Positions 7,249 to 15,511 of a DNA stretch of 64,000 bases are shown here, in pieces (within the stretch, counting starts at the first letter, position 1; every line of letters starts with the position of its first letter). The translations under genes and the position numbers were made by a program. The DNA is from Aristaeella lactis (GTDB lineage: Bacteria > Bacillota > Clostridia > Christensenellales > Aristaeellaceae), in the NCBI RefSeq assembly GCF_018118585.1, contig NZ_CP069421.1:2294001-2358000 (forward strand), in the 5' to 3' direction. Below the pieces are notes generated by a model. That model searched no databases, had not been told where the DNA came from, and was given only the letters and a program-made list of their open reading frames with translations.

Positions 7249-7833
7249 TTATTTTTTGTTGTTAATTGCTTTATAAAGAGCCAGCCTGGTCTTCGGTCCA
7301 ACAATACCATCAGCTGTCAGGCCATGCGTTCTCTGGAAAGACCGAACTGCTTTATCTGTTTTTTCACCAAAGTCACCATCTACAGCAATATTATGACCCA
7401 GTGCTTTCAAATCCCCCTGAAGTATCCTGACCTTACTGCCTTTGCTGCCTTTTTTCAGATTCGTGGATCCATACCGATTGTTTGCATTACCCTGGTCTGT
7501 ATCACTTTCTGTTGAAGGCTTCTGATTGGTAAGATACTTATTCTGAACATAACAATCTTCATCATCATATCCGGGGACACGTATCTTTTTCCACGAATCA
7601 AGGCTATTTCCGTTTCCGCTAATATAATAAACCTTTGTTCCAGCACTTAATTTACATACTATGCTGCAATCTTTTCCAGGACCAGAACGAACGTTAACAG
7701 GAGCATTTTTGTTATTTGCATGTTTTAAGGTGATATAGCATTCAACCTCAGCCATAGCCATAGCTGCATAAGCGAAAACAGAAATAATAACCAATACCAT
7801 TGCAATAACACGATTGAGTGTTTTATTGTGCAT
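7249..7833 (-). CDS. Secreted SH3b plus peptidoglycan-binding protein (copy 2)
   Basis: A 194-residue paralog of the preceding gene with the same order: signal peptide (MHNKTLNRVIAMV... AMAMA), SH3b (VNVRSGPGKDCSIVCKL), linker and PG_binding_1 (VRILQGDLKALGHNIAVDGD). Both copies share the linker core RYGS-NLKKGSKGSKVR almost exactly. A third protein of this type begins at 63389. Role: wall-associated binding protein; the ligand is unknown. Confidence 0.88.
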   Translation of the reverse strand: MHNKTLNRVIAMVLVIISVFAYAAMAMAEVECYITLKHANNKNAPVNVRSGPGKDCSIVCKLSAGTKVYYISGNGNSLDSWKKIRVPGYDDEDCYVQNKYLTNQKPSTESDTDQGNANNRYGSTNLKKGSKGSKVRILQGDLKALGHNIAVDGDFGEKTDKAVRSFQRTHGLTADGIVGPKTRLALYKAINNKK

Positions 7834-7879
7834 GAAATCATTTCTCCTTAAATATTGCTGTGATGATCATCAGGAAATG

Positions 7880-7919
7880 ATTATATACATCGCATTATGC
7901 CCGTCAATATTGTACGTAC
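7880..7919 (-). promoter_or_regulatory. Sigma-A promoter and GTACGTAC palindrome of copy 2
   Basis: On the minus strand: -35 TTGACG (7902-7907), 16-bp spacer, -10 TATAAT (7880-7885). GTACGTAC (7912-7919) is at the same offset as in copy 1. Confidence 0.75.
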
Positions 7920-8013
7920 AAATTTTATAAAAATTAATTATACTGTTAAGATTTGGAAATGGGACATATGAAACCTAACAGAAGATAACTACAGTCTAGT
8001 AAACAATCTAAAT

Positions 8014-8048
8014 CGCCGGATAACGCAATTGGATTGCATTATCCGGCG
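8014..8048 (-). terminator. Hairpin after the DUF523 gene
   Basis: CGCCGGATAA (8014-8023) and TTATCCGGCG (8039-8048) form a 10-bp stem with a 15-nt loop, 13 nt after the DUF523 stop on the minus strand. The U-run is weak (ATTTAG). Confidence 0.6.
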
Positions 8049-8061
8049 AAATCATGGCTTT

Positions 8062-8493
8062 TTATTTCAGTTCCTCCGGAAGGTCCTCCACGTCTATGAC
8101 ATTGAATCCGGCTTCTTTGAGCAGTCCGGCGAAGATGCCCTGTCCGGGGATCTTCCTGCCGGAGAAGCTGCCGTCATAGATCTCCTTTACGCCGCAGCTG
8201 GGACTGCGGGACTGGAGGATGATGAGGTCAGGTTTTTCCCGCATCGCGGTCTCCATTGCCTTTTCCGCGCCTTTCCGGAAGGCTTCGTCCACGGATTCGC
8301 CGTTCCGGTTCATCACCTTTCCGTTCACGATCTCTGCCGGGACCCGCGGGGTAGGCAGGCCGCCCAGTACCTCGGGGCAGACCGGGATCACCGTATGGCC
8401 TCCCAGCAGGCGGATCAGTTCCGGACTGAGATTGTTCCCGCCGTTATACTTGCAATTCTCGCCCAGCAGGCAGGCACTGACCATGATCTTCAC
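8062..8493 (-). CDS. DUF523 family protein
   Basis: A 143-residue protein with the DUF523 signatures MVSACLLGENCKYNGGNN, PVCPEVLGGLPTPRVPAEI and LIILQSRSPSCGVKEIYDG. The conserved cysteines suggest metal or Fe-S binding; biochemical function is unknown. The start is GTG at 8493, seven nt after GGAGGG, with an ATG three codons later. Reading further upstream is open but has no ribosome site. Confidence 0.88.
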   Translation of the reverse strand: MKIMVSACLLGENCKYNGGNNLSPELIRLLGGHTVIPVCPEVLGGLPTPRVPAEIVNGKVMNRNGESVDEAFRKGAEKAMETAMREKPDLIILQSRSPSCGVKEIYDGSFSGRKIPGQGIFAGLLKEAGFNVIDVEDLPEELK

Positions 8494-8676
8494 GGCTTTT
8501 CCCTCCGTTTCTTCGGGTATTATACCATCCTTTTCCCCGGGCGGGAAACCGCGAAAGGAGAAATAGCCCCCTTTATCTCTCCCTTCCTGTTCTGTTTTCC
8601 GGCGTTTACGGATGCTATCATGGAACCACGGTAAGGGAAATACCCGAGCCGAATGATGAAAAGGAGGATCTGTAAA

Positions 8677-9039
8677 ATGTATCGTTACAATTATATGGGT
8701 CCTCGTGGCCGCAGGACCGGACACGGAGGATTCCTTCCCGGATTTCTTCTGGGACTGGTAGGCCTGATGTTCGGAGGCTGGGTTGTCCTCGCCGTTCTTG
8801 GCGCGATCCTGGGTGTCTTCGCCATGGTTTTGGGCCCGATGATCGGCGTCTTCGCCAGCGGCGTTTCCTGGATCTTTCACACCGTCTTCTCCGGCAGCGG
8901 CTTTGCCCTGGGCATCGTCATCGGCCTGATCTGGTATTTCAGCAGAAAGAACCGGAACACTTCCTCCCGGAATGATGATGAAGACTATGATGAGGAAGAG
9001 TACACCGAAACGAGGCATTACAACAGCTACGGCGCCTGA
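8677..9039 (+). CDS. Small membrane protein
   Basis: A 120-residue protein. A glycine/arginine-rich N-terminus is followed by hydrophobic segments at about residues 20-60 and 68-85, and an acidic cytosolic tail (DDEDYDEEEY). The start MYRYNY follows AAAAGGAGG. It is 16 bp upstream of a zinc-ribbon gene in the same direction, probably one transcript. Function unknown. Confidence 0.7.
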   Translation: MYRYNYMGPRGRRTGHGGFLPGFLLGLVGLMFGGWVVLAVLGAILGVFAMVLGPMIGVFASGVSWIFHTVFSGSGFALGIVIGLIWYFSRKNRNTSSRNDDEDYDEEEYTETRHYNSYGA

Positions 9040-9055
9040 TGAAAGGAAGGTCTGT

Positions 9056-9274
9056 ATGGCTGATATCAAGGTCTGCCCGGAATGCGGCAGTGAAGAGGTC
9101 ATCGAGGGTTACCTCGTTTCCCACGGCACGGTCCGGTTTTATGAAACAGTGCCGACCTCGAAGATTCCCCGGAGCTCCGCCGTCCTGGCCTGCGCCTGCA
9201 GCCAGTGCGGAACGGTGTTTAACCTGAAGCTGGAAAACCCCGGCTTCCGGGAAAAGAAGAAACGGAAAGAATAA
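9056..9274 (+). CDS. Small zinc-ribbon protein
   Basis: A 72-residue protein with two CPxCG-like knuckles: VCPECGSEE near the N-terminus and CACSQCGTVF near residue 50. These suit one structural zinc ion. The C-terminus is lysine-rich. The start follows GAAAGGAAGG. It shares a transcript with the upstream membrane protein and is followed by a strong terminator. Function unknown. Confidence 0.75.
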   Translation: MADIKVCPECGSEEVIEGYLVSHGTVRFYETVPTSKIPRSSAVLACACSQCGTVFNLKLENPGFREKKKRKE

Positions 9275-9281
9275 TGAACTT

Positions 9282-9316
9282 CACACCGGCGGGAAAACCT
9301 GCCGGTGTGTTTTTTG
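9282..9316 (+). terminator. Strong intrinsic terminator
   Basis: CACACCGGCGGG (9282-9293) pairs with CCTGCCGGTGTG (9298-9309) around an AAAA loop, followed by a run of seven T. Confidence 0.92.
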
Positions 9317-9506
9317 TTTCAGTTACGTGAACTTTTGTATATATTTCTTTGAAAACAGCAAAAAGACATTGAAAATCAATCGATTCTGTGTAAAATGTAT
9401 TTAGCGTATTTCGTTTTTGCAAGTTAACAGGTATTCCTTTTCACAGAAAGTGGTATCCCTCGTGGCATCCCATCTCATCATTTTCATATGGTTAGGGGAC
9501 AGGTAC

Positions 9507-9812
9507 ATGTATAAGGACACAAGCACCAAAATGAAAAGGCTATCCATCGCGATCTGTGCTTTGGGGATGACCGTCAGCGTCATCATCGGGCTGTTCTATA
9601 TCGGCCTTTCGGACGGAATCCATTCCGCCACCTGGAATGAGACCCTGGTCAACGGCATCTTCTTTATCATCGGCGGGGCCGTGATCTCCTGGCTGGTTTC
9701 CCTGCTGGTGTACGGCTGCGGCCAGATCCTGGGAGACTACCGGGAAATGAAGCAGAGCGAGGAGCAGCCCCGCAGGCGGGTCCTGGAACCCCAGCAGCGG
9801 GAGTTTGTGTAA
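9507..9812 (+). CDS. Two-helix membrane protein
   Basis: A 101-residue protein starting MYKDTSTKMKRL, after AGGGGACAGG. Two transmembrane helices (about 13-32 and 47-70) are followed by a basic/acidic cytosolic tail (DYREMKQSEEQPRRR). An in-frame ATG at 9417 exists but lacks a ribosome site. Function unknown. Confidence 0.65.
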   Translation: MYKDTSTKMKRLSIAICALGMTVSVIIGLFYIGLSDGIHSATWNETLVNGIFFIIGGAVISWLVSLLVYGCGQILGDYREMKQSEEQPRRRVLEPQQREFV

Positions 9813-9824
9813 AAGTGTAAAGTG

Positions 9825-9852
9825 AAACGACCGCCGGCGGCGGTCGTTTTTT
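9825..9852. terminator. Bidirectional terminator
   Basis: ACGACCGCC (9827-9835) pairs with GGCGGTCGT (9839-9847), with AAA and TTTTTT flanks. It sits between convergent genes. Confidence 0.88.
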
Positions 9853-9857
9853 CATGC

Positions 9858-10421
9858 TTATTTTTCCGTTTCCCCGGTGATGAAATACCGGACCAGTTTC
9901 ATCACATTCCTCAGTTCCTTGATGTCCTTATCCGTATCCCCTGTTTCCAGGGAGTGGTTGGCACCTTCCGTTTCATACAGGACTATGCCCTGCTTTTTAC
10001 AGTTCTCCCGGATCATATCCGTTTCCGCCCAGGGATCCGCGGTTCCGTGGAACACAATGGATTTCTGGCAGGCGTATTCAAAAGTAGCCTCCACCGGGGT
10101 ATAAAGGACCTGGCGGCAGCTGACGCTGTGCTCTTTCGCGTACAGGGCGCCCACCACCGTGCCGACGCTCTTGCCGATAAAGAGGATATCGTCATATTTC
10201 TTCCAGTCGATATCCTTCAGGGCTTCCTCCGCCTGCTCCATGGCGATCTTTACACACTGGCGCTTCTTTTCCGGGTCGTCCCTGACCTTGTCCGGAAAAC
10301 CGGTATAGGAAACAGGGATGGTCTCCCATCCGAGTTCCTTAAGCAGTTTCCTGCTGTAATAGAGAAGAGGTTTATCACAGGTATAGCCGATTCCGGGAAA
10401 TAAGCAGGACAGGTGCTTCAT
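9858..10421 (-). CDS. Alpha/beta hydrolase
   Basis: A 187-residue protein with a nucleophile elbow GKSVG, an acid in HGTADPWAE and histidine in EGANHSLE, giving a full Ser-Asp-His triad. It lacks a signal peptide, so it is cytosolic. Substrate unknown; the size fits small esterase/dienelactone-hydrolase-like enzymes. The start MKHLSC at 10421 has AAGGG 9 nt upstream; an ATG three codons earlier is possible. A palindrome TGTACGTACA lies at 10473-10482. Confidence 0.82.
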   Translation of the reverse strand: MKHLSCLFPGIGYTCDKPLLYYSRKLLKELGWETIPVSYTGFPDKVRDDPEKKRQCVKIAMEQAEEALKDIDWKKYDDILFIGKSVGTVVGALYAKEHSVSCRQVLYTPVEATFEYACQKSIVFHGTADPWAETDMIRENCKKQGIVLYETEGANHSLETGDTDKDIKELRNVMKLVRYFITGETEK

Positions 10422-10472
10422 GCTGTTCATCCCTTATATTTCAACATTTGTATGTTATCAGTATATGCAGCT

Positions 10473-10482
10473 TGTACGTACA
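10473..10482. promoter_or_regulatory. TGTACGTACA palindrome
   Basis: A 10-bp palindrome about 50 bp upstream of the hydrolase start. It matches the GTACGTAC core before both SH3b-PG genes (7047, 7912), so the three may share a regulator. Confidence 0.35.
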
Positions 10483-10603
10483 TTTCAAGAAGCAGTATGG
10501 GACAAACAGGAAAAAAACAGAAAATTCAAGGACAATATTTGCAATTCAGAATTATATGATCTCCAGCCAATCCCCGGGGATTCAGACAGGTGCGCTCCTT
10601 CCT

Positions 10604-10993
10604 GTGTCATTCTGAGCAAGCGAGCACAGCGAGCGCGTCGAAGAATCTCCTTCGGATTCAGAGCGAAACAACACACATGGGAATCATTCTGTAGCACACC
10701 CCGGTGTCATTCCGACCAAGCGTTAGCGCGTGGAGGAATCCCTTGATATATAGAGTAGCGCTCCGGACCGCGAACGTCAGGGACGGTTCTCGAGTTCCGG
10801 ACAATCCGTAACGCGAAAAACGTCCCGTTTGTTCACTCATCAGTTTCGGATCACAGCAAGTCAGTCCGCAGGCATACAACCCCGGTGTCACCCCGAGCGC
10901 AGTCGAGAGATCTATCCCGGCCGCAGCCGTGTGACTGCGGGACAGAAGTAGTGTCATACGCAGTGTGACATTAGGTCTGTCCCTCTGTCACAC
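10604..10993. repeat. Intergenic repeat block: three TGTCAY-type repeats and a 65-bp inverted repeat
   Basis: Copies begin TGTCATTCTGAGC (10605), TGTCATTCCGACC (10705) and TGTCACCCCGAGC (10885); each is followed within 30-45 bp by GAATC or GAGATC. At 10929-10993 GTGTGAC...GGGACAG is answered by CTGTCCC...GTCACAC, a long imperfect hairpin recurring at 19894-19958. No gene was found between 10422 and 11002. Confidence 0.75.
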
Positions 10994-11002
10994 TCCTAAC
11001 TC

Positions 11003-12202
11003 CTACCTTTTTGCAGCCTTTTTCCTTCTGTGCCGCCGGATGAGATACCGGATCAGCAGGACCACCAGGAGGATGATCAGGAGCAGGATGCCCAGGCAGA
11101 TGAAGAAGTAACGCTGGAGCAGCACGCCCAGCCAGGGCACCAGCAGGCCGGGCATGGGCTCGGAAACAATGTCCTTGTAGTAGAGCATCTTTGTTTCGTA
11201 TTCAGCGGGAGCTTCCGCGCTGATGGTAACCAGGCGTGTGCCGTGTTCGTCTCCCCTGCCATAGTGATAGAAGCCCGCGCCGGCGGTGGTGATGAGGTCA
11301 ACACCCTCATACGTGCCGCAGTAGTCGTTCAGGTGGTCATGGCCGAAGAAGGCGGCCTTCAGGCCCATGGTCTTCCAGGCGTCAAATTCCCCGCTGTCAT
11401 AGTCGGAGGAGCAGGGGCCTTCTCCCAGGTGGCCGGCCCAGATATACTGTTCGTCCACGACATACCATTTGAACATGTTGGGGCCGTAGCAGGTGACAGC
11501 TCCGGCGGTTCCGAAGGGAACCTCTTTAATCATGTTGTATACCTGAGGAACAGGAATATGCTGGAAGGCATAGGACACCGGGTCTGAATACTTTGTCTTC
11601 AGATCATTCCAGGAGCGCAGCATCCAGTCGATCTGCTCTTCCTTCACGTAGTCATAGGTGCCCTTTCCTTCTTCCGCGTGATTGCCGCTGTCCAGGAACC
11701 AGAGAACGACGGGGCTCTGCGGATTCACCGGGTTTTCGATCAGCAGGTAATGGTTACCGCAGCCCGGCATCTCCTCCCCTTCCACGGTCAGGCAGCCCGG
11801 ATACGACTGGTAGATCTTCAGCTGTTCCTCGTTGCTGATGCCGCATTCCTCATCATGGTTGCCGAAGACCAGGGCGAAGGGAATGTTCCGCTCCACCACC
11901 GGGGAAACCACCGCGTCAATGGCTTTCCGGACGTTTTCCTCTCCCCGGATCACACGGCCGTGGATCATATCTCCCAGGAAGATCACCAGGTCCGGTTTGG
12001 CAGTGTCCAGGGAGGCATTCAGCAGGGACAGCATGGCCTGCTGGGGGTTTTCGATGTCCTGGGTGTCGGCAACGATCAGGATGTTCAGCTGGTTATCCGC
12101 GCTGAACTGCACAGCAGGTTCCTCCGCGCAGGCCGGAGCCAGAACGGAAAGGAAAAGCCACAGGGTTATGATCAGCTTCGCGAAGCGGCGTGTAGTATTC
12201 AT
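11003..12202 (-). CDS. Membrane-anchored extracellular metallophosphoesterase
   Basis: A 399-residue protein with a signal peptide (MNTTRRFAKLIITLWLFLSV... ACA). Calcineurin-type metal motifs are present (ADTQD, FLGDMIHG, GNHDEE, GHDHLNDY). A C-terminal transmembrane helix at about 362-387 ends in a basic tail RRHRRKKAAKR. The catalytic domain should face outside and hydrolyse phosphoesters; substrate unknown. The start at 12202 follows AAGGTGGG; the longer open frame upstream is not supported. Confidence 0.88.
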   Translation of the reverse strand: MNTTRRFAKLIITLWLFLSVLAPACAEEPAVQFSADNQLNILIVADTQDIENPQQAMLSLLNASLDTAKPDLVIFLGDMIHGRVIRGEENVRKAIDAVVSPVVERNIPFALVFGNHDEECGISNEEQLKIYQSYPGCLTVEGEEMPGCGNHYLLIENPVNPQSPVVLWFLDSGNHAEEGKGTYDYVKEEQIDWMLRSWNDLKTKYSDPVSYAFQHIPVPQVYNMIKEVPFGTAGAVTCYGPNMFKWYVVDEQYIWAGHLGEGPCSSDYDSGEFDAWKTMGLKAAFFGHDHLNDYCGTYEGVDLITTAGAGFYHYGRGDEHGTRLVTISAEAPAEYETKMLYYKDIVSEPMPGLLVPWLGVLLQRYFFICLGILLLIILLVVLLIRYLIRRHRRKKAAKR

Positions 12203-12261
12203 ACAATCCCACCTTCGTTTATCCGTATCTTTCACTTGTTTCATGACGGATCTTTTTACCA

Positions 12262-12284
12262 GTATATGGAATATTACCATATAC
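12262..12284. promoter_or_regulatory. Inverted repeat upstream of the metallophosphoesterase gene
   Basis: GTATATGG (12262-12269) and CCATATAC (12277-12284) form an 8-bp inverted repeat with a 7-nt AT-rich spacer, 60 bp before the start. It fits an operator; the regulator is unknown. Confidence 0.4.
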
Positions 12285-12449
12285 TTCAATAACCAGTATA
12301 CACCATACGCGAAAAAAACAGGTTTTTCCCGTTTGTCCGGAAAACAACCCGTGATATTCATATTTGTTTCACGATTCCCTCACAAAGGCGGGATAGGATA
12401 TGCTCAGAGAATCGTTTATATAAGCAGAGAAACCGGGAGGTGCATATAA

Positions 12450-12638
12450 ATGTTCGCGCAGAAAATCAGGGAACTCAGGCAGTCCCGCGGATTGAGCGAG
12501 GCCGCCCTGGACGAGATTTTTGATCTCATGAGGGGTACCGTGGCCAACTGGGAACACGGTTTCGCCGTTCCGGATGAGGAACTGGTGGAGGACATCGCCG
12601 CCTATTTTGGGATAAAAGTATCGGAACTGGTGAGCTGA
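12450..12638 (+). CDS. Small XRE-family HTH protein
   Basis: A 62-residue single-domain helix-turn-helix protein: FAQKIRELRQSRGLSEAALD, then GTVANWEHGFAVPDEELVED and AAYFGIKVSEL, the XRE pattern. The middle is shifted from the usual consensus (IFDLMRGTVANWE), so DNA contacts may differ. Start after GGGAGGTG. Its stop lies within a hairpin, CTGAACCTGAA/TTCAGGTTCAG (12635-12661). Confidence 0.85.
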   Translation: MFAQKIRELRQSRGLSEAALDEIFDLMRGTVANWEHGFAVPDEELVEDIAAYFGIKVSELVS

Positions 12639-12661
12639 ACCTGAATGGGATTCAGGTTCAG
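12635..12661 (+). terminator. Hairpin at the end of the small XRE gene
   Basis: An 11-bp perfect stem CTGAACCTGAA/TTCAGGTTCAG with loop TGGGA includes the stop codon. There is no U-run, so it may be a transcript-stabilising end rather than a true terminator. Confidence 0.5.
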
Positions 12662-12664
12662 CCA

Positions 12665-12790
12665 ATGAATTATTTCAAAACATTTCATTTCTTTGAAATA
12701 TGAATTATCGGCCATAAGGCCGATATGAATTATTGGACTGCGTCCAATATGAATTATTTGTCTTCGACAAATATGATATTTACTTTTGAC
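12665..12790 (+). repeat. Hairpin array 1 (constant linker, variable stems)
   Basis: Linker ATGAATTAT repeats between hairpins TTTCAAA...TTTGAAA, TCGGCC-ATAA-GGCCGA, TTGGAC-TGC-GTCCAA and TTTGTC-TTC-GACAAA. The array ends with ATGATATTTACTTTTGAC. Same plan as the arrays at 19522, 36818, 39672, 43467 and 48922, but the linker reads GAATTAT instead of GAAATAT. Confidence 0.75.
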
Positions 12791-12798
12791 GGAGCAGC

Positions 12799-12966
12799 AT
12801 TCCCCGTGTCATCCTGGGGTTCGGAGCGCCCGGGGAAAGAGCCAGTGTCTCTTTCTCAGTGGAGAACGGGCTGCAGCCCCGGGCCATGCAGTGTGGGCCC
12901 CAGGGACGGTTCCGCCGGCCCATGTGGTACATAGGGCCGACGGAACCGTCCCTATGGCCCATCGTC
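12799..12966. repeat. Repeat fragment with GGGACGG inverted repeat
   Basis: It starts CGTGTCATCCTGGGG and contains GGAGCGCCCGGGGAAAGAGCCAG, similar to 48724-48760. Then GGGACGGTTCCG (12903-12914) is answered by CGGAACCGTCCC (12941-12952). Inverted repeats of the same core occur at 39585-39634 and 51571-51665. No gene in 12662-12971. Confidence 0.6.
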
Positions 12967-12971
12967 TAATG

Positions 12972-13574
12972 CTAGTTTCTTGGAACTTCTTCTATCCATG
13001 AATTATATATATCCAATAATCTCGTTTTTTTCCTTTCCCGCAATGACTTACTGCAGCAATTCATAGCAATTAATCGGGGATCCATAAAAACCCCGTTTCT
13101 AAAGCCAACCAATACAGGTTTTTTGACAGATATGAGATTTTTCGGTTTTGTATAATATCCCCATGATATACCATTATGATAATGTATAAAGACTTTAGCA
13201 AAATAAAAAGCTATATCAACTGCTAATGCATATGTCATAACAGTAAACTTCCAGTCAACTTTCCGAATTTCCTTTCGCATCCATTCCGGTCTGCCGACCA
13301 TTTCGGCTTCCATTTCTTCTTCGGTTTTTTTCTCTGTCTGTATATTGTTTTCAAACCATCTCCACAAAGGAATAAAAGACTCAGGCGTTCCATCAAGTTT
13401 AACCTCAGGCGAACCACTATCAGCAATATAGTGTTGCAGCTGATTGATTCGTATATCACTTTGAGAAACATACCAATCAAAATATTGTTTTACTTCTTCT
13501 TTATTGAATTCATCAAAACCTTTGGTTTTTGGTATTGGCGAAATCATCAGCGGATAATTATCATTCACGTTCAT
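12972..13574 (-). CDS. Hypothetical protein, low GC
   Basis: A 200-residue protein starting MNVNDNYPLMISPIPK, after AGGAAGGAC. It has the pattern FNKEEVKQYFDWYVSQSDIRINQL, an acidic mid-region (TEKKTEEEMEAEMVG) and a hydrophobic C-terminal part; no signal peptide. Its base composition is far more AT-rich than the flanking genes, and repeats border it on one side, both signs of acquisition. I do not recognise the family; an immunity-type protein is one possibility. Confidence 0.72.
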   Translation of the reverse strand: MNVNDNYPLMISPIPKTKGFDEFNKEEVKQYFDWYVSQSDIRINQLQHYIADSGSPEVKLDGTPESFIPLWRWFENNIQTEKKTEEEMEAEMVGRPEWMRKEIRKVDWKFTVMTYALAVDIAFYFAKVFIHYHNGISWGYYTKPKNLISVKKPVLVGFRNGVFMDPRLIAMNCCSKSLRERKKTRLLDIYNSWIEEVPRN

Positions 13575-13679
13575 TATTCTTGTCCTTCCTGATCTGCACC
13601 TTACACCCCAGCAACTATAATGTCGATCTGCACACAGTATAACATCTATTTTGCCTTTTAGGCCATCAACCCGCCGCAT

Positions 13680-13708
13680 AAAAAAGGAGGGCAGATGTTC
13701 TGCCCTCC
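13680..13708 (-). terminator. Terminator of the flotillin gene
   Basis: GGAGGGCAG (13686-13694) pairs with CTGCCCTCC (13700-13708); six U follow on the minus strand. Confidence 0.88.
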
Positions 13709-13722
13709 CGCCCTTCAGAGGA

Positions 13723-15231
13723 TTAATCCTCTTTGGGCTCTTCGGTGGTGTCTTCCGCGGGAACCTCATTCGGTTCCGGAGCGGTTTCTTCCGTTTCGGG
13801 TTCAGCCTTCACAGCCTCGTCCTTCACGGTTTCCTTTTCTTCTTCCTGCGCGGCCTTGCCGATCAGTCCGCCGGTGGTCACGTCACGGATGGCCTTGGGG
13901 ATATCCAGGCCGACGGCTTCCTTCACAGCCTCAAAGGTCTGCAACATGGTGCCGGCGGTATCCCGGGCCATGGAAGTGGCTCCGCCTTCGCCGAAGAGGA
14001 TGATCTTTTCGGTCTTGCTCAGGGGCTCGGACACAGCGCGGGCGATGTCAGGCAGCTTTTCGGTAACCATCTGCATCATGGCAGCCTGGCCGTAAAGCTT
14101 CATGGCTTCCGCCTTCCGCCGCATGGCTTCTGCTTCCGCTTCACCCTTCATCCGGATGGCTTCCGCTTCCTTCTGGGCGGCATACAGGGCGGCATCCGCT
14201 TCCGCCTGCTTGCGGTATTTCTCCGCCTCGGCTTCGGCAATGGCGCGGTCCTTTTCGGCCTTCGCCTTTTCACGGATCTCCACGTTCAGCTTTTCACGCT
14301 CGATCTCAACAGCCTGCCGCTTCAGTTCCGTTTCCTTTTCCAGGCGGGTCATTTCAGCAGCCGCGTGCTCAGTGGCAAAGGTCTTGTTGATACGTTCCTG
14401 TTCAATCTTATAGGCCATTTCAGCCTTGGCGCGGGCCTCTTCCGTTTCCTGCTTGAAGGCGGCTTTCTGAACCTCCAGGTCACGGTTCTGGCGGGCGATT
14501 TCGGCTTCAGCCTGCATCTCGGCAAACTTGGATTCCTTTTCGGCAGCAGCTTCCGCGATGCGCTTGTCCTGTTCCTTCTCAGCCACATTGCGGGCAGCCA
14601 TCGTGTCGATGACGTTGCCGTCCTTGTCAGAGAAGTTCTGGATCGTCAGGTTGATGATCTCCAGGCCCATGTTGGCCATGTCAGCCATAGCGGCCTTGAT
14701 GGATTCCTGGGCGAACTTGTCACGGTTCTGCACCAGTTCGGCAATGGTCATCTGGCCGATGATCTCACGCATGTTGCCTTCCAGGACGTCCTTGGCCAGG
14801 GCTTTGATCTGCTCACCGTTATAGTGGAGCAGCTGCTCGGCCGCGGTTGCGATGGACAGGTCGTCGGATCCGATCTTGATGTTGGCCACAGCGTCCACCA
14901 GCACGGAAATATATTCCTTAGTGGGTACGGGCTGGGCCGTGCGGATGTCAACCTGGTTCAGGCACATATCCAGCTGGTCGATCCGCTCAATGGCGGGTAC
15001 GTAGAAGGTGGCACCGCCGCGAATGATCCGGTAGCCGAACTTCTTGACAGAAGTGGTTCCGTCAGGATTGCGTACTTTGTAGCTCCTGCGGAACAGGCCG
15101 GAAATGATCAGGGCAGTGTCCGGCGGTGCGATCCTGTAGCGGGGGAAGAATTTCAGGATAATGATGAGTACAGCCAGGGCAATGAGGATCCAGTGCCAGC
15201 TGTTCTGGAGAAAAGTGAGGATGGCGTCCAT
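13723..15231 (-). CDS. Flotillin/SPFH-domain membrane protein
   Basis: A 502-residue protein. An N-terminal transmembrane segment (about 10-30) is followed by the SPFH/band-7 domain (SVLVDAVANIKIGSDDLSIA, NMREIIGQMTIAELVQNRD). A long coiled coil follows (about 190-400, AEKYRKQAEADAALYAAQKE), then an acidic low-complexity tail rich in Glu/Pro/Thr. Flotillins organise membrane microdomains. The start MDAILTF at 15231 follows AAAGGAGA; an ATG six codons upstream is less well placed. Monocistronic. Confidence 0.92.
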   Translation of the reverse strand: MDAILTFLQNSWHWILIALAVLIIILKFFPRYRIAPPDTALIISGLFRRSYKVRNPDGTTSVKKFGYRIIRGGATFYVPAIERIDQLDMCLNQVDIRTAQPVPTKEYISVLVDAVANIKIGSDDLSIATAAEQLLHYNGEQIKALAKDVLEGNMREIIGQMTIAELVQNRDKFAQESIKAAMADMANMGLEIINLTIQNFSDKDGNVIDTMAARNVAEKEQDKRIAEAAAEKESKFAEMQAEAEIARQNRDLEVQKAAFKQETEEARAKAEMAYKIEQERINKTFATEHAAAEMTRLEKETELKRQAVEIEREKLNVEIREKAKAEKDRAIAEAEAEKYRKQAEADAALYAAQKEAEAIRMKGEAEAEAMRRKAEAMKLYGQAAMMQMVTEKLPDIARAVSEPLSKTEKIILFGEGGATSMARDTAGTMLQTFEAVKEAVGLDIPKAIRDVTTGGLIGKAAQEEEKETVKDEAVKAEPETEETAPEPNEVPAEDTTEEPKED

Positions 15232-15511
15232 TGGGGTGTCTCCTTTCATTAATCTCGGTCGGTTTCGGTTGAATCAGGATTGCTTCATCCGCCGCCTTCG
15301 GGAAAAGAATATCACACAGAGTCCCGGAAATACATCGTTCAAAACGGAAAATATACATTTTTATTCTTCGGACCGGCGAAATATATGTGCCGTGATTTTT
15401 CGGTTTGGATGGCGGGAACCCATACCGGCAGTATAGCTTGCGAAGAGAACGTGCCGGATGGTAAAATCAAAAAGAACGAAAGAATCAACTGATATTGTAT
15501 TGGAGACAAGC

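Noticed and set aside
12665-12790. Hairpin array as a CRISPR array
   Set aside because: The constant part is a ~9-bp linker and the variable parts are self-complementary stems; no cas genes are nearby.
15458-15511. Upstream start for the AlkZ-related protein
   Set aside because: The ATG at 15458 lacks a ribosome site; GGAG precedes 15512 and family similarity begins there.
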